Positions 48,044 through 60,500 of a DNA stretch of 64,000 nucleotides are shown piece by piece. This DNA comes from Synchiropus splendidus (Eukaryota > Chordata > Actinopteri > Syngnathiformes > Callionymidae), in assembly GCF_027744825.2 (NCBI RefSeq), contig NC_071334.1, positions 60,889,437-60,953,436 on the forward strand, in the 5' to 3' direction. Under the pieces are notes generated by a model, which saw only the letters and a list, made by a program, of their open reading frames with translations, was not told the origin of the DNA and ran no database searches. Each line of letters begins with the position of its first letter. The stretch's first letter is position 1. Position numbers and translations under genes: made by a program.

Positions 48044-50010
48044 CTGCAGGGGGTAGGAAGCAGAGGAGACATAAGAACAAAGAAGTGGGAAAAGTAGTCA
48101 AACTGTGGAGTTATGAGATGGAAAGAGGGTTTCATTTATCATTCAGACTCATCAGCAGCAGCAAATTCTGGTGCAGAGACAAAAGTGATGGATCTTTTTT
48201 GCGCGGCAGCAATTAAGGTGATTCTGATGTTTAAGGCAAGGTTCCACATATCTCTTCTCTAGTGAGCAAATTACTTGACGCTGAAGGCAAAAGGAGATAT
48301 CTCACCGATTTATAAGGATGAGAAATCTTAAAGACGCTTGATGTCAGGCTTTTCACTCCAGAAAAGTGTAAAAAGAGAACGTTGTTAATTGAAATGTCAT
48401 GATTCCATCAACCAGTTTACGGTCATGAAGTTAAAAAAATCCATGGGTTGGAAATAAAAGACAAAAACTGGACAAAACATTGTCTATCTGTGGTCATCCA
48501 TATTCAATGTAAATGCTGTAGTGCGTCTGGGACGGCCGTCTAATGGAAGCCAATGACAGTGTATGTGACCCAAGGGTGTTCTCTTGCTGACTTATTCTGA
48601 AAGAGTGCGACGGGCCAGATTGATGGGTTGGATGTATTATTTCATTTAATCTAATTAAGCCCCTTAAAATGCCACCGCTGACCGTTAAGTGCCCGAGTGC
48701 AGCAGTGTCACCCAGGTTCAGAACATCACAGATATTACTTTGAAAAGACAGAACAGTCCCTGATTCAGCCGCGGCGAAGCAAACCATTGATATGGACAAG
48801 ATGAGAATTACAGCGACACAGCTGTACACCAGACCAAGAGCAAGTGTGATTTTCGTCAACTAAATATTGATGGACAATAACTGCCTACAGCGGACAGTTT
48901 ATTGAGCTACACAACTGGAACAAAACGGCAAAGAGGAGACAGAAAATCAACTGTCCAAGAAGAATTGTGATGTTCTCAGTTTATGTGACCACATGGCGAG
49001 TGAGAGCTCAGATGGGGACTGAACATGTACAGGGTTGAATGGATTTTTTTTTTCTTTTTTGCCGCTCTTGATTGAAAGCGCACCGTAGCAACTCTGCAGT
49101 ATTGACAGGGTGGTCTAATACAGTGGATCAGATGTAAACAGGACAGAAAAAAAATAGTTTTGAGCCAGGAAACAGCAAAACTAAAAGGACACGACATAAA
49201 AGGGAAGAAAAATGTCAGTAGAGAAAGAGAGAGGATTGGAAAAACTAGACAGGCAAAGATAGAGAAGACATCAAGGGCAACTAACTTTTATTAGCCAACG
49301 CAAAAATACACACCAAAAACATTTTATATTTCATCGTAACTTCTCTCATCTACACTTTACCAGTGTCGGTAAAATGCACCTCCAGTAACATTCTCTGTCC
49401 AGCAACCTTCCTCAAGTCAGATTTTAATTCTTTGCAGTCTATGTTTTTAGTTTTACCTTTTTATTTCCACACCATCACGTGCTTGTACTATAATGACTGG
49501 GCGAAAAAGAATGTAATCACTTAAAAGCAGGTTACTTTTTAGTTATTTTCAGGAAGCAAAATTAATCCATCCACACTTTTCTGAATTATTTTGTAGCATT
49601 TGAGTCACTTAAGTGCAGCTACTGCCACCAGGTGGCCAACAGGAGACGTGAAACACAGGCTTTGTATACATGTCTTGTAGTAGACAGGGATGTCATCAAA
49701 AACAGGAAAGCGCAGAGAATAAATAAGGAGAGAGTGAGGAAACTGCTCAGATATAAAAACACCACCTCAAAATGGCCCTTGCATTTTTGTCTAGATGATG
49801 AGGGCTGTTGTCGGCTGCTAAATGTAACTTGCAAAGTAACTTAACTCAGTTGCTTTTAAATTAAAGTCATCATAAAACTATGAAAACTATAAAACTAAAT
49901 TATGTTACTTCTTGAGGGAGTAATCGGTACTCAGCAGTTGGATTACTATTTCGAAGAAACTGTGGCAACACTATTATGAATAGACTAAAATAGAATTTTT
50001 GTCGGACGAA

Positions 50011-50290
50011 AACAGCTATACATAATAATAATGGCTTTGATTTATATACTCAAAGCACTTAACGGAAACCATACCTCAGTCATACCAGTGATGATAAACT
50101 ACATTTGTACCCACAGATGCCCCGGGGCTCACTGACAGCAGCATGGCTGCCAATGTGCGCCGAACGCCTCCGCCAACCACCACCATGATTCATACACTTT
50201 AACATGGCAACGTGGGTTAAATGTGTTGCCCAAGGACACCATGACAGCAAGTGGGATGGAGTGGGATTCGAACCGCCAGTCTATTATTAC
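50011..50290. repeat. Probable interspersed repeat in igsf9a intron
   Basis: It contains the string CCCAAGGACACCATGACAGC followed by GGGATTCGAACCGCCAGTC, a combination I recognise as recurrent in fish genomes. The second part resembles a tRNA B box (GGTTCGAAC-like), so a SINE origin is possible. Boundaries are approximate. Confidence 0.4.
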
Positions 50291-50567
50291 ATGTCCCACT
50301 CAACACCGGACATGACAAAAGCATATAAAAAATACAAAATGGCAGCTTGGCGCGAAGACTACACTAAAGCTAAAATCAAAACAGGCTGCCAAATACAACA
50401 CCAACAGCAACCCTTGATGGGAAATGGAGTTAGAAAGATGTATCTGGTGGTTTTATATTGCTTAAGCAAGACGGACATAAGAATGCGATTCAGTGGAATC
50501 TGAGGCCACAACAAGAGATGGATGAATTGTTTCTCAAAGCCAGCAAAGTGGGAGGCTAAACACCTAC

Positions 50568-50679
50568 CAAACTGAAAATGTCTGAGCGGATCCTCCATCA
50601 AAGCCAGCCACCCAAGAAATGTTGGCCTGTCTGACTCCAGGAGAGACAGACAAAGATGTTGCAGCATGGGGGCTGGTTC
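50568..50679 (-). CDS. igsf9a: igsf9a exon: first half of fibronectin-III domain 1
   Basis: 112 bp, acceptor TTTCAATTGCAG and donor TTTG|GTAGGT. The correct frame gives GTSPHAATSLSVSPG, then the FN3 B-C core ANISWVAGFDGG and AQTFSVW. TSPHA and the W-x-x-G-[FY]-D-G-G-x-x-Q-x-F-x-V-W pattern are family hallmarks. The longest open frame over this stretch is a different, non-coding one. ANIS is a possible N-glycosylation site. Confidence 0.92.
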
Positions 50680-50861
50680 CTGCAATTGAAAGTGGAGCGG
50701 ATTGAAATCAGTCATCTCTTTAATTGCCTGGTACCTGTTAAAGTAGAGAGGCCGAAAGACCAATGTAAGTCCGCCGGGGATTGACGCTCAAGTTAATGGC
50801 AGGGTCAAAACGTAATGTCAATAGCATGCAGCAGTGCTCACCGACTTTTCATAACACTCAC

Positions 50862-51012
50862 CCAGAACCAACACTTGTGTGCTGGATTTCACAGAGGCCA
50901 CGCGGTTGGCGGCGGAACACTCCCACAGGCCATGGTGCTCTTTCATGAGAGGCTGCAGCAGGAGTGAGCCATTTTGTTCAATGGAATAAGAAACGGGACG
51001 GTTCACATCCAC
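50862..51012 (-). CDS. igsf9a: igsf9a exon: C-terminal half of Ig domain 5
   Basis: 151 bp, acceptor CTGTAG and donor CTGG|GTGAGT. It encodes NGSLLLQPL, then HGLWECSAANRVA with the F-strand cysteine, then STQVLVLG. Turtle proteins have a Trp two residues before this cysteine (W-E-C) instead of the more usual Tyr, and that is what is seen here. It ends with one base of a Gly codon completed by the next exon only 182 bp away. Confidence 0.92.
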
Positions 51013-52742
51013 CTACAGACGACAGCATCCAGGAATTAAACACTTAATTATGTATGCTTTAGATATTCATGTCCGGAATCAGAAAGAGCTGGTTTAAAAA
51101 CATTTCTCTGACAAAAATAAAATTTGAAATGAAATTAGTCCTTATATAATAACACAGTGGTAATGCAAGAATGAAAGCAGATATGTGGAGGTCACAGACA
51201 GGAGGGAATTCACACCTTAAGAGCACCGATCTGCTCTGCTGAGCCTGAAATCATGTTACGCAAGTATGAGTCCAGACAAGTCTGTTGCTCATCCCAAACC
51301 TTGGTATTTTAGAGGTCAGCAGAACAACTGACCCTTTTGTAACGACCAAACCTATGTGTGGTTGAAGTGTGCTCACTTATTAATATATATTTTAATAATA
51401 ATGATCTAATATACATATTCATGCATGATTGAGCTATTTATTTACCCGTAGTTGCCTTGAAGAACACAATAAACAACAATTGTTCGTTCTTTGTTCTCTT
51501 TTTAAAACTCTGCTACATGGAGTCTTTATTATCTGCACTATGGTCAACTTATTTTGGCTCAGTATGCACATATTAATACATGCTCTAGGCCACAATGCAA
51601 TTTAAGTCACAAAGAAGTCTAATGCATAAACATTAATTGAAACATTCCAGAGTGAAACACACATCCTCCAGCAGCACAACACTGGATTTCATTGTTTTGA
51701 ATTTCCCTGCTTGAACTATTTTGGTTGTTTGCTGAATCTCTGGCTTCCAGAGAATGATGTCCTTAACATCTCCGCTCTCACTTTTGCATTTGTTTTTCCC
51801 CCCTTGGGACATGTTGTGATATGTAGATTCCTCTATTGCTTCGCTCTGCTTTTATTTTCATGTGGCTTCTACACTGCAGCGGATGGAGTTTCACAGAAAT
51901 ATAGAATGAGGTTGACAGCACAGCGTAAGACTATACTTTTTCTGAGTTATGATGCAATTTTCTCTCCTGTCACTTAACTCTGACTCTCAATGCCATGATT
52001 GAAATGCCCTTGGTAAAGCAGAACTGTTCAAGACAAATACGCTTTTTGAAAAATTGAAACCTTTTAGAATTGATTTCGAAAGCATGTTGGCATCTTACCA
52101 CTTTGCAAATGTAAAGCTCACAACAGATGAAGCAGAGCAGCCCATGAGATTGTTTACTGTTTCCTGAAAAACTGGGCTTTTCTTTTCCTGAGCTACGCAC
52201 AAAAGCTCTGTTGGATGAGCAGATGGCCACCATAAAAAAAAGAACACATAACATTGTATTGCGCTTTGGTAAAGGCACACATCCCTTATCATTTATTTTC
52301 AGTATAGCATTCAGCTTTCTTAGGAGAGTTTTGGATGGGAGAGTCTGACCCCTGTACAAAACACGTCCCAAAGGTTCTCAATGGGCTCAAGGTCTGGACT
52401 CTGGTCTGGTCTTGCATCCATGTATGAAAGCTCTTCATAATTCAAGAAATGGCAATTTTGTAATAAAAGCATGCCACCACAGAAGAAAAAAATCAAACAA
52501 TCTGGTCATTCATGTGACCTCACTTTTTAGGCTCATGACATTGCTGAACATTAAACCTAAGCATGGAGGGTTTTCAGCGACGTACATACATAGCCATATT
52601 AAAAACACAGGGATGGATAAACAATGTGGTGGAGAAAATCTCCGGAACACTCCTTGAAACAAGTTTCGACATGAAGACAGAGAGGGAAGGAAGGTCCACA
52701 CAAGTTGGTTCCCTTGCTTTGGACCCACCACTACCCCAAAAT

Positions 52743-52760
52743 AAAAAAAAAAAAAAAAAA
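52743..52760. repeat. Poly-A tract, 18 bp
   Basis: Run of A in the intron between the two Ig5 exons. No adjacent element was recognised. Confidence 0.9.
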
Positions 52761-52942
52761 CTGCCTCAGTTCCTGCTGAAAAAGGGAACGAAAGCTCAGA
52801 GGTCATGAAACAAAACATTTTTATATCGTTGGAGAATCATGTTTAGTTCTTTTAAAAATGTGTCGTGTTCTTTGACTATTTTAAACATTCGATTTCGATT
52901 CATTCCGGGGCCACTTTCAGTGAGTCTGAATTATTCTCTTAC

Positions 52943-53059
52943 CTTAATCCAGCTGATTTTTGTAGTGGGGTCCTGGCTTCCCTGACATGTGATGAGCAAG
53001 GTCCTGCCTGCCTCCTCTCTGTACTCTTTCTTGGGAGGGGTTCTGAATGTTGGGGGATC
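52943..53059 (-). CDS. igsf9a: igsf9a exon: N-terminal half of Ig domain 5
   Basis: 117 bp, phase 0 at both ends, acceptor TGCGAATTCGCAG and donor AAG|GTAAGA. The acceptor has a poor pyrimidine tract, but the frame and protein are convincing. It starts DPPTFRTPPKKEYREEAGR, the family's D-P-P Ig5 opening. The B-strand cysteine is in LLITCQGS and the C-strand tryptophan in ISWIK. Confidence 0.88.
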
Positions 53060-54023
53060 CTGCGAATTCCCAAAGCAACATAAACTGCGTTTAGACAATT
53101 GCAGTCAGGCCAACAATGAAGGCTGGATTATGGTGATTTTGGACAGGATTATTCAAACAACAGAAGGATTAGCTGCACAATATACTCCCTAATTGTGGCA
53201 GCAGCTAGTGTCGCACGGATTTGCTAATGAATGGCTCCACGGTTGTCTCAGTGAAGGTCATTACAATATTATTTAATTACGGTTTCATAATGACAAAATG
53301 TTGCGTGACGTTCTTCCTGTGTGGCAGACAGTCAGTGATTTTTTTGCGGTCATACAATGAGATAAAAAGAGAAGGAGAGCAACGTCTACTGAACTTGATT
53401 TTGGCTGAAAAAAACAGCGATGCTTTCATATCATCTTTGATTCTTAGAATAGAATCATCCAAATCGTCCAAATCATCCATACGGTGCACCAGAATTTTTT
53501 TTTCCTTGATAACCGATTTTAAGCCCCATACATGTACTAAGGTTGAATACTGAATATTGAGTATTAATTTCTAGAGATACAGCATACTCTTTGACAAACA
53601 GAGAAAGTTCCAAAAAAATGAGATGTCTCAATCGCATATCATTTATTATCTCAACTTGGAACCAGTTCATTTCAGTGCAGACCCACTAGAGTTTTGCTTG
53701 TGAGAGAAACACATTTGAATCCTACAGCAGGTGTCCAAACATATTTCAAATGGGATGGAATTGGCCAACTGCTGTACCTGCAAACTTCACCATGCTGATT
53801 AAATTTAAATGAGCTATTTAATTAAAATGAAATATAAACAGAACAAGCTGTCTGAGAGACCATCACGTTTCTCATCATTTTTTTCCCCACTTGCTAAAGG
53901 ACCTTGTTATGCATATCATACTTTTAATACTCAGAATTTCCACAGCATGATTCAGCAAAGTGAAAATTACAAGGTTAAGGTTCGGGCTGGCAGTGTTTTC
54001 TTCCCCTGTGAGACTGCACTTAC

Positions 54024-54164
54024 CTGCAGGATGACTTTAGTTGGTCCTGATGGCCCCATGCTGCCATAGCTATTGTACGGTGTGCAGGTGTAAATACCTT
54101 CCGCGTCATCGTTCACTGTGGCCATGATCAGGGAGCCTTTGGAGGTCACAGACCACCCTGGGTA
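54024..54164 (-). CDS. igsf9a: igsf9a exon: C-terminal half of Ig domain 4
   Basis: 141 bp, phase 0 at both ends, acceptor CCCCTTCAG and donor CAG|GTAAGT. It begins with YPGW, a motif shared with IGSF9 at this position (human IGSF9B has a different residue pair before GW). It carries the Ig F-strand signature NDDAEGIYTCTPYNSYG, almost invariant in Turtle proteins, then ends TKVILQ. Together with the preceding exon it completes one I-set Ig domain. Confidence 0.92.
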
Positions 54165-54903
54165 CTGAAGGGGAAAAGCCTTCACATTAGGAGCTACTCA
54201 CTGAGAAACGTTTGGTAATGAGCAAGATATAAACAAATGTCAAAACCAACTTTCCAAACCTTGAAAATTCCATTCAGATGGAAGCCAGCAACATTAAACT
54301 GTAATATTTCATGTAGTTAACAGTGGCACCCCAAATGATCTTTATAGCTTATATACTTGATTTTAATGTCACAACCATAAGAGCTGACATTTCCTTGTCA
54401 CACAATGCATCGAAACATTATGGATCTATATATATATCACAGCGAAAGGAAGCAAATGAAAGCTTTTTAACACTGTGAATCTTAGAGAAGAAAGGAGTTG
54501 TTATACTAAGACAAATGTCATTCCCTGCTGCTGACTGGATGTCAAAAGGATATACACAGCAGCAAACACTATGTGAAGAGTGTTTTCTAAATGTACATCA
54601 CAACATCTGTACATCTGGAAATATCTTTGGATGTGTGAATATCTTGGTAAATAATGATGCTGATTAAAAGAATATAACATTCCAACACAATTATTAATAG
54701 CTGTGGGGCAAGAAATACCAGAAATAAAGGGTGAAATTTTACATTTAGAATTCAATGAGTAATGTATGATGGCACTTGATGTCAGTGACCTTTTTGCCAC
54801 TTCTGCTCAGACTTCATTTGGACCGCATAAGGAAATGTGTCCCATGGAGTGTACTTTGTTCTAAAGTGTTAACAATCACTATATATGCTCATTTACTAGT
54901 GAT

Positions 54904-55075
54904 GGGTTGATGAGGTTTCATGAAACACTGTCCTCATTTTCAGAGCTCAGTAGGTGGCGCTCTTGCTTTAAAAATGAAGTGACAGTTCATTGCAAGAGTT
55001 GCTCAAGTCTATCCAGCAGACAGTGCCATCTAGTGGCCTCTGAAAATTAGGACATTGTTTTATGAACCCCAATCA
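54904..55075. mobile_element. MITE-like element with ~40-bp inverted repeats
   Basis: The left arm 54904-54945 contains GTTTCATGAAACACTGTCC and TCATTTTCAGAG. The right arm 55038-55075 is the inverse (CTCTGAAAATTAGGACATTG, then TTTTATGAACCCC). The core is about 90 bp. It lies in the intron between the two Ig4 exons of igsf9a. No coding potential. Confidence 0.7.
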
Positions 55076-56059
55076 AACATGGCTGTTATTTATCATGTAA
55101 CAGAAACACTTTCAGATAATAAATTAAAACAACATTTTAAAATAATTCTACAAATCAATGTGGTTCAGTTATTAAAAAAAAAAGAAAATCTGGAATGTGA
55201 CGCTGTGGCGCCAATGTATCGTCCCTGCACTGAGTGAATTACAGCCTGCGACTTTCACAGTGAGATCGGAATAATTGGTGGAAAAACAGGAGGACTACCC
55301 ACTGTATTACAGCCATCTAACAACTCTCCTGTGGTGTCAACAGTCCGGCTGGTTCCTCTAATAGAAGGTTGAGGGGAGGGAGAGGGCATGAGTGCAAGAG
55401 GATGCAGCAGGAGGAATCAGTGGCAATTTGATTTTTCTTTTCTCTTTTTTTTGGGGGGGAGGGTGTTTCACTTGTAATTTTTGCGCCAAAAGAAAAGGTT
55501 TTAGCAAACGAAATAAAAGGCAGCAATGTAAAGCTTGCCGTCACTCATCTGCAACCCATACCCCCAAATACGGCAAGACAAAACGGGAGTAGAAGAGCGA
55601 GGAAGTAGAGAGCAGGAGTCAGAGAGGCATCAGGGATTGCTTAAAAAGGGATGAGGTTGAATATGTCTGCCCTGCCTATTAGCATATATGTCAGAGAATA
55701 ACATTTAAAAGGCTAAAAGAGAAATTCCCGTTGCAGTCAGAAAATGTGCTGCTTAAACGCTTCAAAACTCCTCTGCCTCAGTCTCCGCGCCATAATAGCG
55801 GAAAACCATTGCTCTGCAGCTCTAGTGGCAAGCACAGTGGCCTAAAATGGTTTTTCAGAAGAGGCTGCTGACAGATGAAGTTCCTTTTGCCTGCAGTCAG
55901 CAGCGTCTGCCATTATTCTGCAAAAAGTATGATAACAAATAATAATTCTCTGCTGGTTTGGGGGGATCAAAGTCAAACAAACAGCCCTGTCTTAGTGGCA
56001 GGAAATGTTCAGATACAGTTCTGATGATGACATAGTTAATGCGGTTTGACTTTCAGTAC

Positions 56060-56202
56060 CATGGACAGATCAAGAGGTTCTCCATCCTTGGTCCACAGCA
56101 CACGGAGCAGCGGAGGCTGGGCCACCGCAGGACAGTGGATCCTCCCATCCATTCCGGCAGGTAAATACGTTTCCTCTGGCATTCCAGAAGCCTGAGCTGG
56201 GT
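56060..56202 (-). CDS. igsf9a: igsf9a exon: N-terminal half of Ig domain 4
   Basis: 143 bp. It follows a CATGCAG acceptor and completes a His codon to give HPAQASGMP, matching the Y-P-A linker typical of Turtle proteins. The B-strand cysteine sits in GRIHCPAV and the C-strand tryptophan in VLWTKDGEPLD. The donor used here, ATG|GTACTG, is weak at +4 to +6. It was chosen because it joins in frame to YPGW of the next exon and gives the family's usual spacing; the next in-frame candidate, AAA|GTCAAA, would add three residues. Confidence 0.82.
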
Positions 56203-56589
56203 CTGCATGAGAGAGCAGTGACATGTATGACATGGAATGATCCTTTGGATTGCAAAACATTGTTCTTTCTCAACCCCTCAGGTGATTAGACAAAAACAAT
56301 GAATAAAATCCTCAATATAAACAATTTTCTTCATATTAATCACACTATCATACATTGTTTGAAATAATACATTGTATTTATGAGTGTCTTTCAATAAACT
56401 CAGGGTCACTTCATAATAAGCACACAAATGAATGAAAAATATATAAAAATATATTGTGCATTCTGGTGTCGCAGGAGTGAGCTCTCATTCAATGTCTCAT
56501 AGTAAGATTGAGTACATTTCTATTGGACTATTTGGTGGTATTTTGGTGATTTTTGCTGAAGAGGTCAGGACCAAGCTGACCAGTTCAGT

Positions 56590-56622
56590 TCATTGCCGCA
56601 GTTTGGGCAACTGCGGCAATGA
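56590..56622. repeat. Perfect 14-bp GC-rich inverted repeat in intron
   Basis: Arms TCATTGCCGCAGTT (56590-56603) and AACTGCGGCAATGA (56609-56622), loop TGGGC. It lies in the intron between the Ig3 and Ig4 exons. Confidence 0.95.
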
Positions 56623-56699
56623 GCTGAGTGGAGATTGTTCATACGTTATGCTATTTCCTTCTTTGTTGTGAGTGTAAATTTTTTTGTCTCTATAATTTT

Positions 56700-56900
56700 C
56701 ATTACAGATTCTTCATCAACTGGAATTTTGGGCCAATTTTAGAGTGTCCAATTAACCTAGTGAGCATGTCTTTGGGTTGTGGAAGGAAACCGGCGAAAAC
56801 CCACGAAAGACATGCAAACTCCATTCAGATAGGTGGTCCGACCCGGCCATTGTCTCCGCAACCACCTCGGTCCACAGCAAGAGTGTGACAGAACGACTAG
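56700..56900. repeat. Fish interspersed repeat, L2/CR1 3'-end-like
   Basis: It contains GTGTCCAATTAACCT, CATGTCTTTGG, GGAAACC and ATGCAAACTCC in the order typical of a very abundant LINE-derived repeat in fish. It lies in the intron between the Ig3 and Ig4 exons. Diverged, no coding potential. Confidence 0.6.
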
Positions 56901-57424
56901 GCCGCCGTGTGGTTTCAGCATATTTGTTTCGCTTTTTTGTTTTTGCCAACCAATCTAGTCAGAATTCACAAAATTCTAGAAGAAAAAAATCTGGAACGCA
57001 ACATCCTGAATTCAGTACGCAGCCGGCAGCAAGAACAGCAGCCATTAAATGAAATGTACGGCATTTGGAGTGTCTATATTGTGCATTGTCACGTGGAGCT
57101 GGAAGCTCGTGCGCTCAATTGGGTGGGCACAGGAGAGGTTACAAGAGGGGATGAATTTTCAATATGTTTCAATATGTCTTATTCGCGTGCGAATGCAACA
57201 TATGAGTTCTGAGGTAGGGCCCTTGAAAATCCAATCTCAGGTCCAGTGAACAGAATTTGATCATGTATACCACATGTAGTGTCTATACAAAGCAAATCTG
57301 AACCTCCATATTGTCAACCCTTCGCCTTTCATTTATGATTGCCTGTCAGTCGTTTTCCCACAATGTGCATAAACCAAATACGCTTGTGTGTGTGGGATCC
57401 CCGAGCGACCACACAGAGACTTAC

Positions 57425-57570
57425 GCATGACAGTCAGGATTGCCGAGGCAGTCGGCGGTGTCATCAGACCGTTGGTCGGCATGCATGTGTAGTTCCCAGA
57501 GTCCTCCGGAGTGAGTCTTGAGATTAGTAAGGTTCCATCCACCAGGATTTTCACCCGTGACTTCAGAGAC
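57425..57570 (-). CDS. igsf9a: igsf9a exon: C-terminal half of Ig domain 3
   Basis: First coding exon visible, 146 bp. It starts with the third base of a split codon after a TTTCCAG acceptor and ends in ATG C before GTAAGT. The translation holds the E-F-G strands of an Ig domain: VKILVDGTLLISRL, then the Ig signature PEDSGNYTC with the F-strand cysteine, then a T/P-rich G strand ending in AILTVM. NYT is a possible N-glycosylation site. The matching half of this domain, with its B-strand Cys and C-strand Trp, must lie on an exon further upstream that I did not find in the window. Confidence 0.88.
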
Positions 57571-60500
57571 CTGGAAATGAATGAGCAAAACAAAGGCCAT
57601 TGAAGACAAAGCTTCAATCTTCAGCCAAAAGAACCGCTCAGCGCATCATCAATGTCGGTGTGTTTTTTGTACAGGGACCTTCAGCAAATGGAGGTTAAAG
57701 GAAATGTGTTTATTTAATCCTTGAAGGTGGAGAAGTGCACAACCTATTTAGACGTATTGCACATAGAATCGCGAGGCCATTCACTTGATCGGCATGAAAG
57801 TACGCTTCTGTTGGCATAGGTAAGGACGTTAATTCTTTAAACTTATATGACAGCCTAACTGAAGCAAGCACAAAACCAAATGCTGTATAACTGTGATAAG
57901 CTCCTGAAAAGGCCCCGTGGAAAATGGTAATTCACACAAGTGCATCAATATGAGGTTCAAAATACCATTCTAGCCTATTCAATGTTAATGACTTTACCTA
58001 TGGTGTATCATAACCTCATTGCTTGGAAACACAAATCAGTCAATGCAATGGCAGCAACCAAAGACATTTAAGCTCCTACATATGGCTTGTGGAGTTCAAA
58101 CAGAAAAAGGGTTTTAGTTACTTTGAATGTGGCATGGGCAGACGGTCTCAGGATGACAGACAGAAACGCAACAGTTACTCAAAAAAACAGTCATTTACAG
58201 CACAATCTCTGAAAGCACACCATGTCGAACCCTTAAGTAGATGGAACAGAGCCGCTGAGGAAATAGTCACACAGTCACACACAAATAAATCAATAAAAAA
58301 TCGCCTAGTGTCAATTGCTGGTGTGACATTGAGAGTAGAGTTGGAATTTTAGCACAGAACTACATGAACGCACAGATCATTGGTTTTCAAACATGACCTG
58401 CGCCTGTCACATTGTTAACAAAAATCCAGCAAAGATATTGAAAAAATATTAAAAGGGTTAAAGAAAAAAATAAAAACTTAAATGTGTTTCCATGACCATA
58501 ATGATATGACAACACAAGGTATGTGTGAAGTGTGAAAAGAGAGTAGAAAGGGAAAAAAAACAAATCCATGTTGGTAGATGGTCAAACACTGTCCTACACA
58601 ACACAGCATTCATCAAACACGGATATTTAGAGAGGTACAGTAGTGGAGGAAGAAGACTGCAGCAGTTTCAGCAGCAGCTGATCCAAAGTCTGTCCGCTCT
58701 TATTTTTTGAAATATTTTGAAATATTTCAACTTTTTGAGTAAGTGGTCTTGTTATCAATACAAGCATAATTAAATGAGATGGGTGAAAGGGCCCCAAGAT
58801 ATGATTTATTCATCACTCCCATTGAATTAATCCATTAATCAAGGCCATCTTCTATCCACAAATAAACGAGTGAATTTAGTTTATTTTTTAACTTGTTTGA
58901 AACGATCAACGAAGCTCATTCCGATCCTGACGTGCAGCACACCTCTCTTCAGTTAAACTATAATGTAGTGCCACAACCAGTGACTGTAACTTATCACACA
59001 TGAAAGTCAAATTGAGAAATATGTCAGGGCTGCGGCTGCACTAGTACCAGCAAAGAATTCTCCATATTTTAATGCGAGTAATCCTCATGCGCTCGCTGCA
59101 TATGCCAACAGGCTCATGCATCAGCTCTGAAAAGTCTCTATAACTTTCTCCTCATCAACGATGTGGCGGAGCATTAAGCCGAGTGTAACAGTGATGCATA
59201 ATCACATAGTGGCTGGAGAAATGGTTTGGAAGGAAAGTAATGCAAATTGAGTGCTCCACCTGCTGAGGCAACTAGATCCCCTCCAGTATTTCAAGTGTCC
59301 AATTGGCTGATGGATGATACGCTCGCAACACTGAGTGTTCTGGCTCACTCATGCGCGATTAGACAGACCCTTCATCCTGAAAGAGAATGGAGTGGTTCTC
59401 AGCTGTTGAGCAAAATGTGTGCCCATTTTGAAGAAAAGTCATCGGCGCTGACACATATAGTTTATTTGCTATGATCATCAGTTTCATCAAATTCTACAGA
59501 ACTTATTTCACTGATCGATAGAAAACCCAATCTTGCATTATGATGCCCGTGTAATTGAACAAAAATGATGCTGCAATTGAGGCGCAAAGTCAGATGAACA
59601 CTGCAATGGGTGGATCTGTTTGTTAGCGGCGGAGCAACAGATCTGCATCCACTTTTTTGAAGCACTGGTCACATTGTTTAGACAGAGCGCTGCATCCTGA
59701 GCTCCATTCAACTTTCTTCCTTGTTTACTTTGTGTGTTTGGTCCGCACTTAGTCCACTCACTTTTGTTTTTGCTAATGATAAGCACTTGTACAGAAACTG
59801 TTGTTAAAACCTAATGTCTCAGAGGCAGCAGAAGCATAAAAAGGTAGAAACATTCTTTTTTTTCCATGTCTCTACAGCCATGATGTAAACAAAACAGCAT
59901 CATTAACGACACCGCCAAATGAACCCTGCTGTGCTGATAAAACATAGGCTTCATAAATACAATAGCACTCTTCCATATTTCATCACATCTTTCTCTCTGG
60001 TGCTTTCCGTCCCTCTCTGTGGGCTCCTAGCCTGGGGCGTTCTCTGTAGCAGGGCCACCTACTCTGAAGGGCCAACTGCGGGACACCTCCAGCTGTCACC
60101 GACCCAATACAGAGCAAGTCAGGTAGACACTCCAGGTGTATGTGTGTCCATGTACAGAGAGGGCGTCTACATAATGCATGTAAAACTGGAAGGAGAGAGC
60201 AGGTCAATACGGCAAAAAGATAGAAGGCTGAATAAATAGGTGGAAGAGGCATGACCACATGGTGCTTCAACAAACTTCAGGATTGCAACTGACAGACCAG
60301 GTTTGTGTGGCTTTTTAATGTACAAGGGATTGAAAAGGGATTGTGCGTACAAGTCTTTGCTGCATTGAACTTGTCGCCTCATTTCATTTGATATTAGCCT
60401 TCACAGAAGCATGTGAACCTGTTTGAGTTGCCTTCAGAATGTGAGATGCAACAGCATACCCACCATTGAATGGCTCAAGAAAAGAGGCTCAGGAATGACA

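Larger units (their letters stand above)
41272..57570 (-). other. igsf9a: igsf9-family (protein turtle homolog) gene, 3' part, 13 coding exons
   Basis: This is the only clear gene in the window and encodes a single-pass neuronal Ig-superfamily adhesion protein. Known family members act at the plasma membrane in neurite and synapse development through homophilic contacts and a PDZ-binding tail. Exons in transcript order are 57425-57570, 56060-56202, 54024-54164, 52943-53059, 50862-51012, 50568-50679, 47856-48043, 47029-47246, 46115-46199, 44699-44866, 44355-44391, 42066-44204 and 41272-41365. All junctions keep one open frame and all introns are GT-AG. The encoded order is half Ig3, Ig4, Ig5, FN3-1, FN3-2, membrane helix and long tail, which is the Turtle layout. 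The linker after FN3-2 and the membrane region resemble IGSF9 more than IGSF9B, hence igsf9a; igsf9b paralogues remain possible. The 5' exons (signal peptide to the first half of Ig3) were not found here, so the gene is partial. Introns run from 150 bp to 2.5 kb. Confidence 0.88.

Noticed and set aside
49960..50290. tRNA gene suggested by a GATTCGAACC box
   Set aside because: No A box or cloverleaf could be drawn; it is better explained as part of an interspersed repeat.
50359..50763. 134-codon minus-strand frame over the FN3-1 exon
   Set aside because: Wrong frame; the conserved GTSPHA...WVAGFDGG protein is read in another frame with proper splice sites.
60100..60160. Minus-strand TYTW that resembles the Ig C strand expected in the missing Ig3 exon
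   Set aside because: The surrounding residues do not match (no A-E-A-Y-P, no B-strand Cys) and a stop follows shortly.
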